Shown: piece by piece, positions 10,045-19,190 of the stretch
Numbering within the stretch: the first letter of the stretch is position 1
Layout: each line of letters begins with the position of its first letter
Made by a program: the position numbers and the translations under genes
The notes under the pieces: generated by a model
Told to the model about the DNA's origin: nothing
The model's database searches: none
Seen by the model: only the letters and a program-made list of their open reading frames with translations
Source: Flaviramulus basaltis
Lineage (GTDB): Bacteria; Bacteroidota; Bacteroidia; Flavobacteriales; Flavobacteriaceae
Assembly (NCBI RefSeq): GCF_900114265.1
Contig: NZ_FPKV01000002.1
Coordinates: forward strand, 1,116,001-1,180,000
DNA length: 64,000 nucleotides
Reading direction: 5' to 3'

Positions 10045-11523
10045 ATGAAAAAAATTATTTTTACCCTCTTTACTTTTATTAGTTTCACAACACTCTTCGC
10101 GCAATCAATTACAGCTAAAATTATTGATAAAAACACTCGAAATCCAATTCCTTATGCTACTATTAAAACTGGTGATTATAGCGGGATTATTTCAAACGAA
10201 GAAGGCTATTTTACTTTAAATACAGAAAATGATGATTTAAAAACGGTTACTATTTCTTGTTTAGGTTATCAAAGTAAAACATTAAGCATTCAAAATATTA
10301 AAGATTTAAATTCTTTAATAAAACTAGAAGAAGCTGTCAACCAATTAAATGAAGTTTTTATAAGTAATAAAAAACCAAATGCCGATTCTATTATAGCAAA
10401 GGTTAAAGCTAGAATTGATGATAATTACGACACAAACCTTATCAAATACAACATCTTTCATAGAACGACAGATTATATCGATTTTAAAAGTTTAGATTTC
10501 GAAATTGAAAAAGCATCTCATGTAAAGAAAAAAAATCTTGATGATGCGAATTCAAGTTTAAGTGCTTTATCAAAAAAAATAAGAGAAAGCGACATAAAAC
10601 ATTTCACCGATTTTAAAGGTGAATTATACAGTCTAAATAAAGACAGCAGTAAACTTGTAGTCGCCAAAGCCACAAAACTAATTGATTACAAGAATGATTT
10701 CTCCGTAGAAGAAATTCAAAACAAAGCACAGAGTATTGTTTTAAAATACTTAGATACTACAAAAACCTATAAATTAAAAACGGGGCTTTTTAAAATTGAA
10801 GACTCACTATCTTTAAATGATGATGAATTTAAAGAAAAAAGACAAAAAAATCAGTTTGATATAAAGCATTTAAATAGTGAAACAAAAGGTTTATTGCGTA
10901 AATCACAATTTTATGAAAATTCGTTTTTAAGCAAACTTATAGATCCAGATTTGTATGAATACACCTTTGAAGATTTCATCTATAATAATGGTGAATTAAA
11001 CTATATTATTACATTTTCTCCAAGTAAAGGCAAAGCAAAATACACTGGCAAATTATTTGTGTCTGATGATGATTTTGCGATTACACGAGTAGATTATACC
11101 TATTACAAAAATAGACATGGCGAAAAAATAAACTTAAAGCTTATTTTAGGAGTTAAATATATTGCTAATGTTAGTGAAGGTTTACTTTTATTTGAAAAAA
11201 ACAACGGTAATAAATACCAACCCAAATATTTAAAACAAATTACTGGAAGCTATTTTTATGTAAATAGAGATTTAAAATTTATTGAAAACAGCAGCGACAA
11301 AAATAAAATTGGTTTTAGTTTTAAAATTGAAGGTGATAACCGCAATAAAGAAGAACTTCTATTTACTGAAAACAGCAAATTAACTTTGGAAGATTTTACT
11401 GCAATTAAACAAAGTGATGTTGTAACGTTTAAGGTTTTAAACAAGTTTGAAAAAACGACTTGGGAAAATGAAGAAACTTTAGAGCCTTCACAAGAAATGA
11501 AAGCTTTTAAAGTTGAAGAATAG
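10045..11523 (+). CDS. exported CarboxypepD_reg-like domain protein, function unknown
   Basis: The frame opens at an ATG at 10030, but the second ATG at 10045 gives a clean signal peptide (MKKIIFTLFTFISFTTLFAQ) and is preferred. The mature protein begins with a CarboxypepD_reg-like beta-sandwich of about 80 residues (ITAKIIDKNTRNPIPYATIK, ending near LGYQSKTLSIQ). The remaining 380 or so residues are rich in charged and beta-prone sequence, with a segment YTFEDFIYNNGELNYIITF reminiscent of barrel-like outer-membrane proteins, but I recognise no named family beyond the first domain. No TonB plug is present. It ends 9 bases from the convergent oxidoreductase gene. Confidence 0.8.
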   Translation: MKKIIFTLFTFISFTTLFAQSITAKIIDKNTRNPIPYATIKTGDYSGIISNEEGYFTLNTENDDLKTVTISCLGYQSKTLSIQNIKDLNSLIKLEEAVNQLNEVFISNKKPNADSIIAKVKARIDDNYDTNLIKYNIFHRTTDYIDFKSLDFEIEKASHVKKKNLDDANSSLSALSKKIRESDIKHFTDFKGELYSLNKDSSKLVVAKATKLIDYKNDFSVEEIQNKAQSIVLKYLDTTKTYKLKTGLFKIEDSLSLNDDEFKEKRQKNQFDIKHLNSETKGLLRKSQFYENSFLSKLIDPDLYEYTFEDFIYNNGELNYIITFSPSKGKAKYTGKLFVSDDDFAITRVDYTYYKNRHGEKINLKLILGVKYIANVSEGLLLFEKNNGNKYQPKYLKQITGSYFYVNRDLKFIENSSDKNKIGFSFKIEGDNRNKEELLFTENSKLTLEDFTAIKQSDVVTFKVLNKFEKTTWENEETLEPSQEMKAFKVEE

Positions 11524-11532
11524 GTTTTTATA

Positions 11533-12525
11533 TTAAAATTGGCTTTTGTAAATATCTAAAATTATTTCTGTGGCATTTCTAGCAGATTCTCCTGTTATTA
11601 AAGGTTCAATATTAGTATGTATTGCATTTACAAAATCATTTAAAATAATCTCATGATTTGTAGTATCGCTTACTGTTGCTGTTGCTGCTCCAGTATGCGT
11701 GTTTTTAGTAGATTTTATTGTTGTTGGATTTTCCAATCCTTCAATATCCCAATGTGTAATAACATCGTTTTCTAAAATTAGATAGCCTTTACTAGTATAA
11801 ATTTCCATTTTTGCAGGAAACCCAGGTTTTGTTGCGGTAGAAGCTGTAATAGTGGCAATCATTCCAGAATCATGTAAGCAAATAGCAGCTCCGTGGTCTT
11901 CCACTTCAATATCATGAACAAATGTGCCCAACTTACTTACTAATTTACTCGGTTTGCCAAAATACCAATAATACAAATCTATATAATGTGAGGCTTGTTG
12001 AATAAAAGGTCCGCCTCCATCAATTTTGTAAGTTCCTCGATAAGGTGAGGAATTGTAATAAGCATCATCTCGATAATTTTTTATGGATAAGTCTACCGAA
12101 AATATTTTCCCAAGTTTATTGTCATCAATTAATTTCTTGATAACAGGATTATCAGAACTATAGCGCCTTTGATAAGCTACCGCTAATTGCACCTTGTTTT
12201 CTTTACAAGTATTAATCATTTTATCAATAGATTCTAAAGAAACATCTATTGGTTTTTCACATAAAACATGCTTACCTAAACCTGCTGCTTCAATAGCACT
12301 AACATGATGCAATCCGTTTGGTGTACATATAATTACAGCATCAAAATTAGTGTTTACCTCAGAAATTGTTTTAAAAAAAGGGAAATGAATAAGCGCTTCA
12401 GGCTTTGTGGTTTTACTTGATACTATCCCAACAACTTCAGCATCATTAGTATTTTTAATAGCTAAAAGGTATGTGGTTGCAATATTTCCGCTTCCTACAA
12501 TTATGAAATTAATAGCTTTACTCAT
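11533..12525 (-). CDS. Gfo/Idh/MocA family NAD(P)-dependent oxidoreductase
   Basis: Protein of 330 residues. The N-terminal Rossmann domain shows the dinucleotide loop VGSGNIATTYLLAIKN near residue 10, and the family's EKP motif is present in HVLCEKPIDVSLESIDKM. The C-terminal GFO/IDH/MocA sheet begins near residue 125 and includes KIDGGGPFIQQASHYIDLYY, where the H-x-x-D substrate residues are expected. Members oxidise or reduce sugars, inositols or nucleotide sugars; relatives sit in polysaccharide loci, but this gene is alone between unrelated genes, so the substrate is unknown. No signal peptide is visible, so it is cytoplasmic. Confidence 0.92.
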   Translation of the reverse strand: MSKAINFIIVGSGNIATTYLLAIKNTNDAEVVGIVSSKTTKPEALIHFPFFKTISEVNTNFDAVIICTPNGLHHVSAIEAAGLGKHVLCEKPIDVSLESIDKMINTCKENKVQLAVAYQRRYSSDNPVIKKLIDDNKLGKIFSVDLSIKNYRDDAYYNSSPYRGTYKIDGGGPFIQQASHYIDLYYWYFGKPSKLVSKLGTFVHDIEVEDHGAAICLHDSGMIATITASTATKPGFPAKMEIYTSKGYLILENDVITHWDIEGLENPTTIKSTKNTHTGAATATVSDTTNHEIILNDFVNAIHTNIEPLITGESARNATEIILDIYKSQF

Positions 12526-12592
12526 CTTTAATTAGTTTTTGTAGTAGCTAAGTTAATTAAATTTAAAAATTGAAATACATCTCTTTTTAAAC

Positions 12593-12617
12593 AAAAAAAA
12601 TCTCAAGCTTTTGATTT
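12593..12617 (-). terminator. probable terminator downstream of the M43 lipoprotein gene
   Basis: Reading the minus strand, a short imperfect hairpin (AAATC with GATTT, extended inside by AAGCTT) runs into eight T residues. It lies about 60 bases past the metalloprotease stop codon. The stem is weak, so moderate confidence. Confidence 0.45.
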
Positions 12618-12673
12618 GAAATTTTCTCTAAATCACTTTCCCTATTCTTAATTAATCATACCTCAAACTATTA

Positions 12674-13606
12674 CTAAAGTGCAGAACTTGACAACAAAGC
12701 ATGACGACCTTGATGATGCTTTAAAACATAGTGCATTCTGGCAATTTGATCTTTTGAAAACATATTCATCAACTCATCGTCAGACCAACTCATGTAATTA
12801 TTAACCGCTACTAGTTCTCCCTCACATCCAACAAAAGCTATATTATATACCGGTTTATCTACAGCAGGTGTGTCATCGCAATAATCATTAAACTCACAAT
12901 CATTACCTGCCCAAGGGTGTAACACCCCTAAATAATGCCCCATTTCGTGGGTTAAGGTTCTTCCAAATCGTGCATGACAAGCTATATCTGATTCTCCAAA
13001 ATGTATCGAATTTATTAAAACACCATCTGCATCTCCATCTTGTGGTAATAATAAAAGTTGAGTTCCTGGTAAATTTGTTTCTGGCCCTGTTGATGACCCC
13101 AACACAAGGCATTCTGTTGATTCTGGTAAAGGTGTTGTCCAAATATTTATATAATTACTCGTATTCCAATAAGCGTATTGTGCATAATGGTTTTGATTGT
13201 ATCCTAAATCGGTCACATTAACTATACTCTTGTTTATTCTATTTATGCCGTTTATTGGGTTTCCTTCTGGGTCTTGCTTAGCTAAAACAAACTCAATTTT
13301 AGAATCTCCACCATTAGGATTATTATTATAACCTCTTGTTCCTTCTTTTCTTCTAAAATCTTCGTTTAGTATTTCAATTTGTCTTTCAATACGTTCTACA
13401 GAAAGGTTTGTTCCTTCTCCCACTATTTCTCCATTATGTATAACATGAATGACAACTGGTATTTTATACACATTGTTAATTGGGCTTGGATTTATTTCTA
13501 TTCCTTCTTTTTCACAAGAAGCTAACATAACCAAAATTGATAAACAAATAAAACTTTTAAATGTGAATAATATGTTGTTAATATTTAAGTTTAACTGAGT
13601 ATTCAT
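12674..13606 (-). CDS. M43 (pappalysin/cytophagalysin) family zinc metalloprotease, lipoprotein
   Basis: Metzincin-type peptidase of 310 residues. A lipobox LASC places the lipidated cysteine at residue 31, so the enzyme should be membrane-anchored outside the cytoplasm. The zinc motif HEMGHYLGVLH occupies residues 220-230 (H220, E221, H224, H230), followed by PWAGND, and the Met-turn is NNYMSWS (M272). Upstream, PVVIHVIHNGE and ERQIEILNEDFRR are typical of the M43 pro/catalytic N-terminus. It has no type IX C-terminal sorting domain, unlike the M43 protein at 32830. It starts 19 bases after the serine hydrolase gene on the same strand and probably shares its transcript. Substrates unknown. 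Confidence 0.9.
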   Translation of the reverse strand: MNTQLNLNINNILFTFKSFICLSILVMLASCEKEGIEINPSPINNVYKIPVVIHVIHNGEIVGEGTNLSVERIERQIEILNEDFRRKEGTRGYNNNPNGGDSKIEFVLAKQDPEGNPINGINRINKSIVNVTDLGYNQNHYAQYAYWNTSNYINIWTTPLPESTECLVLGSSTGPETNLPGTQLLLLPQDGDADGVLINSIHFGESDIACHARFGRTLTHEMGHYLGVLHPWAGNDCEFNDYCDDTPAVDKPVYNIAFVGCEGELVAVNNYMSWSDDELMNMFSKDQIARMHYVLKHHQGRHALLSSSAL

Positions 13607-13625
13607 GCTTTTATTCTTTAATATA

Positions 13626-15125
13626 TTATTGTTTTTTTAAATACACATTGCCTCCAAAAACTGCTGCAAACGTACCTTTATTATTGGAAACAAATAGAAT
13701 ATCACTTCCTTGTCCATTTTTAAATTCCACACGAATAGAATCATCCTTATAAGAAGGTGTCGCAATTGCTGTTGATATACCAATATTAGCTTTTAATGTG
13801 TTTTTGTAAGTTTCAATATGTAGTGTACCCACATATTTATTTTCGTAGTTGCCTGAATAGTTTTCAAAATCATGCATGAGCGTCCATTTTCGATTTGCTC
13901 TATCTAATCTATCATCAGCAAAATCCTGTTGAATAGATTTTATTTTATTTGCGACTTGATTAACCTTGTTTTGATATTCATTTTCATTTTTAATATTTTC
14001 TAATAACAAATCATATATAAAAGAAGCTATTAAATTAGAAACATTATCTCCGAAATGACTTTCATTTGTAAAAACAGCAATACCTATATTATCTTCTGGT
14101 AAAAAGGAAATATGTGAAAAATAGCCATCAAAACCTCCAAAATGATATAATGCATCATGAGAGCCAAATTTGGCCCTTGTCCAACCCAAACCATAACTAT
14201 TATCATTAAAAATAGAGCCTTTATTTTTTGTAATTGATATACTAGACTGTGTTCTTAAAACAACATCTTTATTTAATAGTTGTTTACCATTTAGTTCTCC
14301 ATTATTCATATTTATTAACAACCACTTTTGCGCATCTTCAATAGACATAATTATACCTCCGGCTGATTGAAATGTTTGGTCATCCTTTTGGGTTAACGCT
14401 AATTCTGGTAATCTTTTCTCGTTAATGGATGTGTATGGTTTCGCTATATTCCAATTGTTTTTTTCTGCCTTTGATAAATATGAAGAAGTATGAACCATTT
14501 GTAATGGATTGAATATTTTTTCTTGAAGTAAATCTTTCCAATTAAGTCCAAATTCTTCAGATAAAATTAAGCCAAAAACATTATAACCAAAATTGTCATA
14601 TCGATACGATTTATTATTTTTAAGAGAACTTGTTTTCTCTTCTAAAACACGAATCATATCCATGGTTGTATATTCTCCAATGCTAGCATATCGCCATGTA
14701 AAAATCACATTATTAATACCACTTGTATGCGACAATAAGTTGGTAATAGTTACATTTTTAAAAACACTATTATCCTTGAAGTTTTTTATAGGTGTATATT
14801 CAGTAATAGGTTTATTTAAATCTAAAAGACCCTCTTGCTCTAATTGAGCGGCAAGTAAGCCTACGAAAGATTTTGTTAGAGAAGCTATGTAATAAGGTGA
14901 AGCTGTTGTGGCTTTAATTTTATTTTCACTATCTGTATAACCATAAGTTTTTATAAAATAAGGTTTATTATCTTTTACTACTGAAATAGCTATACTTGGA
15001 ATTTCTTTGAACTCACTTAAAGTTTTTTCTATAAAAAAATCAATCGTTTCTTCTTTTGTATTTTGTGCATTTAGTGTTACTGAGAGAATTGTGACTAGCA
15101 CAATAAAGAATTGTTTTGTTTTCAT
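13626..15125 (-). CDS. class C beta-lactamase-like serine hydrolase, exported
   Basis: Periplasmic or secreted penicillin-binding-type hydrolase of 499 residues. The signal peptide is MKTKQFFIVLVTILSVTLNA. The three catalytic motifs of the beta-lactamase/transpeptidase fold are present: SLTK (S82-K85), YDN (Y176-N178, within RYDNFGYNVFG) and HFG (H328-G330). A C-terminal extension of about 100 residues after position 395 is beta-rich and resembles the extra lipocalin-like domain found on many such esterases. Family members act as esterases, D-aminopeptidases or peptidases more often than as true beta-lactamases. Its upstream region carries one copy of the repeated element shared with the next gene upstream. 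Confidence 0.92.
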   Translation of the reverse strand: MKTKQFFIVLVTILSVTLNAQNTKEETIDFFIEKTLSEFKEIPSIAISVVKDNKPYFIKTYGYTDSENKIKATTASPYYIASLTKSFVGLLAAQLEQEGLLDLNKPITEYTPIKNFKDNSVFKNVTITNLLSHTSGINNVIFTWRYASIGEYTTMDMIRVLEEKTSSLKNNKSYRYDNFGYNVFGLILSEEFGLNWKDLLQEKIFNPLQMVHTSSYLSKAEKNNWNIAKPYTSINEKRLPELALTQKDDQTFQSAGGIIMSIEDAQKWLLINMNNGELNGKQLLNKDVVLRTQSSISITKNKGSIFNDNSYGLGWTRAKFGSHDALYHFGGFDGYFSHISFLPEDNIGIAVFTNESHFGDNVSNLIASFIYDLLLENIKNENEYQNKVNQVANKIKSIQQDFADDRLDRANRKWTLMHDFENYSGNYENKYVGTLHIETYKNTLKANIGISTAIATPSYKDDSIRVEFKNGQGSDILFVSNNKGTFAAVFGGNVYLKKQ

Positions 15126-15213
15126 AATTGATGATTTTATTTTGACTAATAAATATTCTTAAAGACTTTTTTTAAATAGTAATATTTCAATTTCTAGTAA
15201 ATGCTTATTGTAA

Positions 15214-15259
15214 AAAATATTCAATTAATTATTTTATTAAACCCCCTAAACTTTGTAAT
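15214..15259. repeat. two-block repeated element, copy A
   Basis: Block 1 is AAAATATT at 15214, one variable base, then AATTAATTATTTT (15223-15235); block 2 is TAAACTTTGTAAT (15247-15259) after 11 unrelated bases. The same two blocks recur at 15830-15873 with a 9-base spacer. Both copies lie upstream of minus-strand genes; this one is about 90 bases before the serine hydrolase start. A shared regulatory site is one reading; local duplication is another. Confidence 0.6.
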
Positions 15260-15346
15260 ATATTTATCAAACAGAATGACATTTAAAAGTATTAGATACA
15301 ATATAATTGTAGAAATAATTTAAGAAAAACGTCATGATAAAATTAA

Positions 15347-15814
15347 TTAATGATTAGTTATTTCTTCTAAAATTCTATTACCCCATCCACCATAACTACC
15401 TAAACTTTCACTATAATTATTGAGTTCAACATTACTATAAGCACAGCCATCATAAATTTCAATTCCTAACTCAACCATTTCCCAAGAATCTTCTGCAAAA
15501 TGCCAGTTAAATGAATGCATTCCATTTTTATTATATCCCAAACTTCCTTCATCAATTTTACCTAAAGGAAAAAATTTTCTAGATTCAAGAGGTAATTTTA
15601 ATTGATCTAAGCATTGTTGGATAACAAATGGATTTGACGTTGCTGCCACAAATGATGTGTCTTGCCAATTTCCATAAGTATTTTCTGGGCAACTTTTAAA
15701 TCGAAAGTAACGCTTAGTTGTCGGTAGTGTATTATCATCATCTTTATTGCAAGATGTTAAAAAAAGGGCTGTAATACCCATGATTATAAGTAAACTAAAA
15801 AATATCTTTTTCAT
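15347..15814 (-). CDS. small lipoprotein, function unknown
   Basis: Protein of 155 residues with a type II signal peptide: MKKIFFSLLIIMGITALFLTSC, lipobox LTSC, followed by NKDDDN, which resembles flavobacterial lipoprotein starts. The mature part has several aromatic residues and cysteines (FKSCPENTYGNWQDTSF, IQQCLDQLKLP, YDGCAYSNVE), suggesting a compact extracytoplasmic domain, possibly with a disulfide. I do not recognise a family. The protein ends with a tryptophan/glycine stretch, ESLGSYGGWGNRILEEI. It lies between the beta-sandwich protein and the serine hydrolase, all on the minus strand, and has a copy of the two-block element just upstream. Confidence 0.72.
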   Translation of the reverse strand: MKKIFFSLLIIMGITALFLTSCNKDDDNTLPTTKRYFRFKSCPENTYGNWQDTSFVAATSNPFVIQQCLDQLKLPLESRKFFPLGKIDEGSLGYNKNGMHSFNWHFAEDSWEMVELGIEIYDGCAYSNVELNNYSESLGSYGGWGNRILEEITNH

Positions 15815-15829
15815 ATATGTTTTTTTTAG

Positions 15830-15873
15830 AAAATATTTAATTAATTATTTTGTGTGCTCTTAAACTTTGTAAT
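15830..15873. repeat. two-block repeated element, copy B
   Basis: AAAATATT (15830-15837), one variable base, AATTAATTATTTT (15839-15851), nine unrelated bases, then TAAACTTTGTAAT (15861-15873). It matches copy A at 15214-15259 over both blocks but not the spacer. It begins 16 bases upstream of the small lipoprotein's start codon on the minus strand. Confidence 0.6.
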
Positions 15874-15947
15874 TTATATAGAAAATAGAGTTGTATGTAA
15901 ACAAGCTCTTTTCAATTTTATGATGATTCGGAATAATTTTATAGCTA

Positions 15948-17084
15948 TTAAATACTATTTTTTCTTAGAATATAGTTAGGCTGCCAACTTCCTTCAATTC
16001 CTTCTACATCTTCAAATTTCCCCATAATCCCCCAACCATTTGAGCGCTCAATAACAATGCATCTTAGTATGTTTTTGCCTTGTTTTAGATTTAAGTTAAG
16101 GCTATTAGCTTCTCTATTAAGATGCCCCATGTATTGGGGTCCTTTGCTTCTAAAAGCGTTGTTTCCATTATACATTTCAACTCCGTTTAAATAAACTATT
16201 ACTCTATCACTATAATCAAACAAAAATCGTTTGCTTTGTCTTATCTCAGAATTAACTTCAACTTGGGCCACCACAAAATCCTCAGAATTATTTTCAAATT
16301 TGCCAAACGACGTTTTCTTAACATACTTTGATATTGGTAATAATCCGGAAACTTCCGTTTTTCCATTGAAATATTTAAGATTTTTAAAATCATCATCCGT
16401 GAATGAATCATCAACATTGTAGAGTCTGGCTTCTGATATTTGCCATTGATTTATTATAGTAGAATCTCTTTCAACAACTTTATTATTTGAATCAATATTA
16501 TTGGATGAATTAGTGACCTTAAAATTCGAAAAACGGTTATCAAACAAGGAAAAAAGTCCCACAGCTCCAAATACATTATCCGTTTTAAGTTGGGAAATAG
16601 TAAATACCTTTTTGTGATTAACAAAAACATCTGCACTTGTGTTTGAAACTACTACACGAAGATGATTCCAACCTAACTCATTAAACTCAATAAAAGCCTG
16701 ATGTTCACTATACAATTGCCAATTACTTTCCCCATTAAATATGGGCGTATATTGTAAAGCATCGGGTTGTTTGCTTTTATGCATGCGAAGATAAACTTCT
16801 TCGAATGACCCATTTTGTTTGCGAAAACTAAGTTCCGCAAAGCTTCTCTTACTATTTGCAAGGATATCTACTTCAATAATTCCATTATTGAAATTACTTT
16901 TTTTTAATTCTGCTCTACCGTTAAGAACTAAGGTTTCTTTTCCATCAAATTGTTCGATTTTATAAATAGTTCCTTCAGAAAAAGCCCAATTATTATCATA
17001 AAATGACACATTCCCTTTTTGAAAATTTAAAATTGCAATGGACATTATAAAAGCCATTTTAAAAAATATTAATAACGTTCTCAT
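15948..17084 (-). CDS. exported two-domain beta-sandwich protein (concanavalin-like plus carbohydrate-binding-like)
   Basis: Protein of 378 residues with an N-terminal hydrophobic signal (LLIFFKMAFIMSIAILNF). Residues of about 25-200 look like a concanavalin A-like/DUF1080-type jelly roll: GRAELKKSNFNNGIIEVDIL, ELGWNHLRVVVSNTSADVFV, GAVGLFSLFDNRFSNFKVTN. Residues of about 215-370 resemble a galactose-binding-like sandwich (DYSDRVIVYLNGVEMYNGN, LKQGKNILRCIVIERSNGWG). No catalytic residues stand out, so it may bind rather than cut. It lies 8 bases after the alpha/beta hydrolase gene and is very likely co-transcribed with it and the desaturase. Family assignment rests on fold-like patterns only. 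Confidence 0.7.
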   Translation of the reverse strand: MRTLLIFFKMAFIMSIAILNFQKGNVSFYDNNWAFSEGTIYKIEQFDGKETLVLNGRAELKKSNFNNGIIEVDILANSKRSFAELSFRKQNGSFEEVYLRMHKSKQPDALQYTPIFNGESNWQLYSEHQAFIEFNELGWNHLRVVVSNTSADVFVNHKKVFTISQLKTDNVFGAVGLFSLFDNRFSNFKVTNSSNNIDSNNKVVERDSTIINQWQISEARLYNVDDSFTDDDFKNLKYFNGKTEVSGLLPISKYVKKTSFGKFENNSEDFVVAQVEVNSEIRQSKRFLFDYSDRVIVYLNGVEMYNGNNAFRSKGPQYMGHLNREANSLNLNLKQGKNILRCIVIERSNGWGIMGKFEDVEGIEGSWQPNYILRKNSI

Positions 17085-17092
17085 AGGTTAAC

Positions 17093-18187
17093 TTATTTGT
17101 TTAAAGTAGAATTAAAAGGATATTCCGCACTGATTAATTCAATAATATCTGATGCAACAGTTTTTGCTTTTACCCAATGTAAATTATGCCCTGGGGCTTT
17201 ACTTTTCTCCCCTTTAGGCCCATACTTTTTATAATATACTGGAGTTCCATTTAAATCATTTGCTTTTTCACAAGCCTTAATAAGTCTTTCTTGGTCTTCT
17301 TTTAACGTAAGCTCATCACCTTCGCCCCAAATGATTAGAGTAGGTGTTCTTAATTTTTTCATTCTTTGAGAGTTATCAATCTCACTAAGAGTTTCTAAAG
17401 CACCAAACCAAGTTGCCAAGGGAATTTTAATTGTTTCAAAATAAATCGCTTCCAAAACAGAAGCTTTTAGATCGGCTTCTGTTACCCAATTTTTCTTTAA
17501 AAAATCAGTAACTGAACTCCCTAAATCTTCTGGAGTTAAGTTATAAGATTTACTTTTCCAATCGACTCCATATTGGGCAATAAGCTGTTTTTTCCAATTA
17601 TTAATAAGCTCAGGTATCAGGAATTCTTGAATCGCACGATTCTTTTTGCCATTAACTAAAGCACCAATCATTGTTAGTGAAGAAATTCTGCTTGGATATT
17701 CCAAAGCTATTTCTTGAGCAATTACGCTGCCCATTGAATGACCTACCAAATCGACTTTTGTTAAATTTTTAAGTTTCATAAAATCTAATATATCATTGGT
17801 AAAATCTTTAATACCAAAGCCATTAGAATTACTTAAAGTGGGTATAGAACTATCTCCATGCCCTCTTAAATCTGGTGCTATAAACCTCAATTCTGGATTC
17901 AATTTTAAAAGTTCAGTTATCAACTGCTCAAAAGAGCGAGAAGTGTCTGTATAACCATGCAGAAAAAGTATTGTTCTACCATTCTTGTTTCCAGCCTCTA
18001 AATACTTCATCTGAATTCCAGTATTTAGATGGATATTTTTCGATTTTATCGAAAATGAATCCTTTTCTATTTGTGATGATATATGTATTTTACTTTGCTC
18101 AAATTTTCTCGTGGTGTTGGTTTCAATCCCTAAAATTAAATTCAACAAAATTTCAACTATATATATTACTAATTTTAATTGTATCAT
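17093..18187 (-). CDS. alpha/beta hydrolase
   Basis: Hydrolase of 364 residues. The oxyanion-hole region is ILFLHGYTDTSRSFEQL, the second strand motif is FIAPDLRGHGDSS, and the nucleophile elbow is VDLVGHSMGSVIAQEIA (serine in GHSMG). The acid is probably in TLIIWGEGDELTL and the histidine in APGHNLHWVKAK near the C-terminus, so the triad is complete. A hydrophobic N-terminal segment (LVIYIVEILLNLILGI) suggests export or membrane anchoring, unusual for cytoplasmic epoxide hydrolase-like enzymes. It sits 6 bases after the desaturase-like gene and 8 bases before the beta-sandwich gene, so the three probably form an operon. Substrate unknown; a lipid ester is a fair guess from context. Confidence 0.9.
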   Translation of the reverse strand: MIQLKLVIYIVEILLNLILGIETNTTRKFEQSKIHISSQIEKDSFSIKSKNIHLNTGIQMKYLEAGNKNGRTILFLHGYTDTSRSFEQLITELLKLNPELRFIAPDLRGHGDSSIPTLSNSNGFGIKDFTNDILDFMKLKNLTKVDLVGHSMGSVIAQEIALEYPSRISSLTMIGALVNGKKNRAIQEFLIPELINNWKKQLIAQYGVDWKSKSYNLTPEDLGSSVTDFLKKNWVTEADLKASVLEAIYFETIKIPLATWFGALETLSEIDNSQRMKKLRTPTLIIWGEGDELTLKEDQERLIKACEKANDLNGTPVYYKKYGPKGEKSKAPGHNLHWVKAKTVASDIIELISAEYPFNSTLNK

Positions 18188-18193
18188 AATTAA

Positions 18194-18967
18194 TTATTTT
18201 TTTGATGTAACGTCTCTAAATAATAGCATATCTATTATTCTATTTGATGCTCCTAGGTAATACCCAGTTTCGTATCTGTAATTTTTTGGGTTTTTGAACG
18301 TACCAAAAACCATATCTATAAATGGTAAATCGGTATAATTATATTTATGAACACCTTTAGCATGATGAATATTATGACTCTCTGGGCGTTGAATTATATA
18401 CCCAATCCATCTTGGAGTTTTAATATTAGCGTGTTGAAAAATCCCTAAAAAAGTTAATAATAAAACAATAATGGTTATTGCTTGAGGACTTAATCCCATC
18501 AAAAGTGCGAAAGTGACTGAACCCACTAGTGATAAGCCGATCATATCATTAACACTAAACATAAAAGTACTTGGTACATCTATTCTTTCGGAACTATGAT
18601 GCATTTGATGAGACACTCTAAATAAAAAGTTTGATTTATGCATGCTTATATGCCAACCATATTGCACGAGTTCAAACAAAAACACTCCAAGAATAACTTG
18701 TACTGTTAGATTTAGGTGACTTAAATCTATTAATTGATAGGATGAAAAAAAGTCATCCCATAATAAGGGAATGTAATTGGTAAGAAGCATATATGCTGCA
18801 AAAAATATTAGTCCTTTAAGTTTCCAATATTTAATTTTTGGTAACTCTCTTGCAGGAAAAAGTTGCTCCCATAAAAATAAACCCCCAAATATGGCATAAA
18901 CTATTAATGATACTGGGTCTATTAATATATCTATGGGGTTTGGTAAATTGATAAGTATGTCTTTCAT
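18194..18967 (-). CDS. sterol desaturase / fatty acid hydroxylase superfamily membrane protein
   Basis: Integral membrane di-iron enzyme of 257 residues. The histidine clusters of the superfamily are present in order: HISMHK, HQMHHS and, near the C-terminus, HNIHHAKG. Hydrophobic helices surround them (residues of about 15-35, 50-70, 85-105, 140-180). Family members hydroxylate or desaturate sterols, fatty acids, carotenoids or alkylglycerols; the substrate cannot be told here. It is the first gene of a tight minus-strand run with the alpha/beta hydrolase and beta-sandwich protein. A TAnnTTTG box at 19105-19112 may drive the run. Confidence 0.93.
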   Translation of the reverse strand: MKDILINLPNPIDILIDPVSLIVYAIFGGLFLWEQLFPARELPKIKYWKLKGLIFFAAYMLLTNYIPLLWDDFFSSYQLIDLSHLNLTVQVILGVFLFELVQYGWHISMHKSNFLFRVSHQMHHSSERIDVPSTFMFSVNDMIGLSLVGSVTFALLMGLSPQAITIIVLLLTFLGIFQHANIKTPRWIGYIIQRPESHNIHHAKGVHKYNYTDLPFIDMVFGTFKNPKNYRYETGYYLGASNRIIDMLLFRDVTSKK

Positions 18968-19104
18968 TTTAAAATATTTTTTGTTGATTTAACTTTTGTT
19001 TTAATTTACCTCTTCTGTTAAACCAAATTTGTTTAATGTAGGTTTGTGTTTTTTGTTTTTTGAATAATTCATAACTGTTTATTTTTTGATTTTGAATGAA
19101 GGTG

Positions 19105-19112
19105 CAAATCTA
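19105..19112 (-). promoter_or_regulatory. candidate -7 box for the desaturase operon
   Basis: Minus-strand TAGATTTG matches TAnnTTTG. It lies just downstream of the terminator of the preceding gene, where a promoter is needed. No clear TTTG is visible about 20 bases further upstream. Confidence 0.4.
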
Positions 19113-19150
19113 GATGCAGACGGAAAATTTTTAAAATAAAGCATGTATAC

Positions 19151-19190
19151 AAAAAGTGGTCTACCTAAAAAATTTAGATAGACCACTTTT
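19151..19190 (-). terminator. terminator of the TPR/LuxR regulator gene
   Basis: A perfect 12-bp stem (AAAAGTGGTCTA, 19152-19163, with TAGACCACTTTT, 19179-19190), about 15 bases of loop that can pair further, and a T run on the minus strand. It isolates the regulator gene from the desaturase operon. Confidence 0.85.

Noticed and set aside
13626-15125. Antibiotic-resistance beta-lactamase
   Set aside because: The fold and motifs are those of the wider serine hydrolase family; the motif pattern and C-terminal extension fit esterase/peptidase relatives better.
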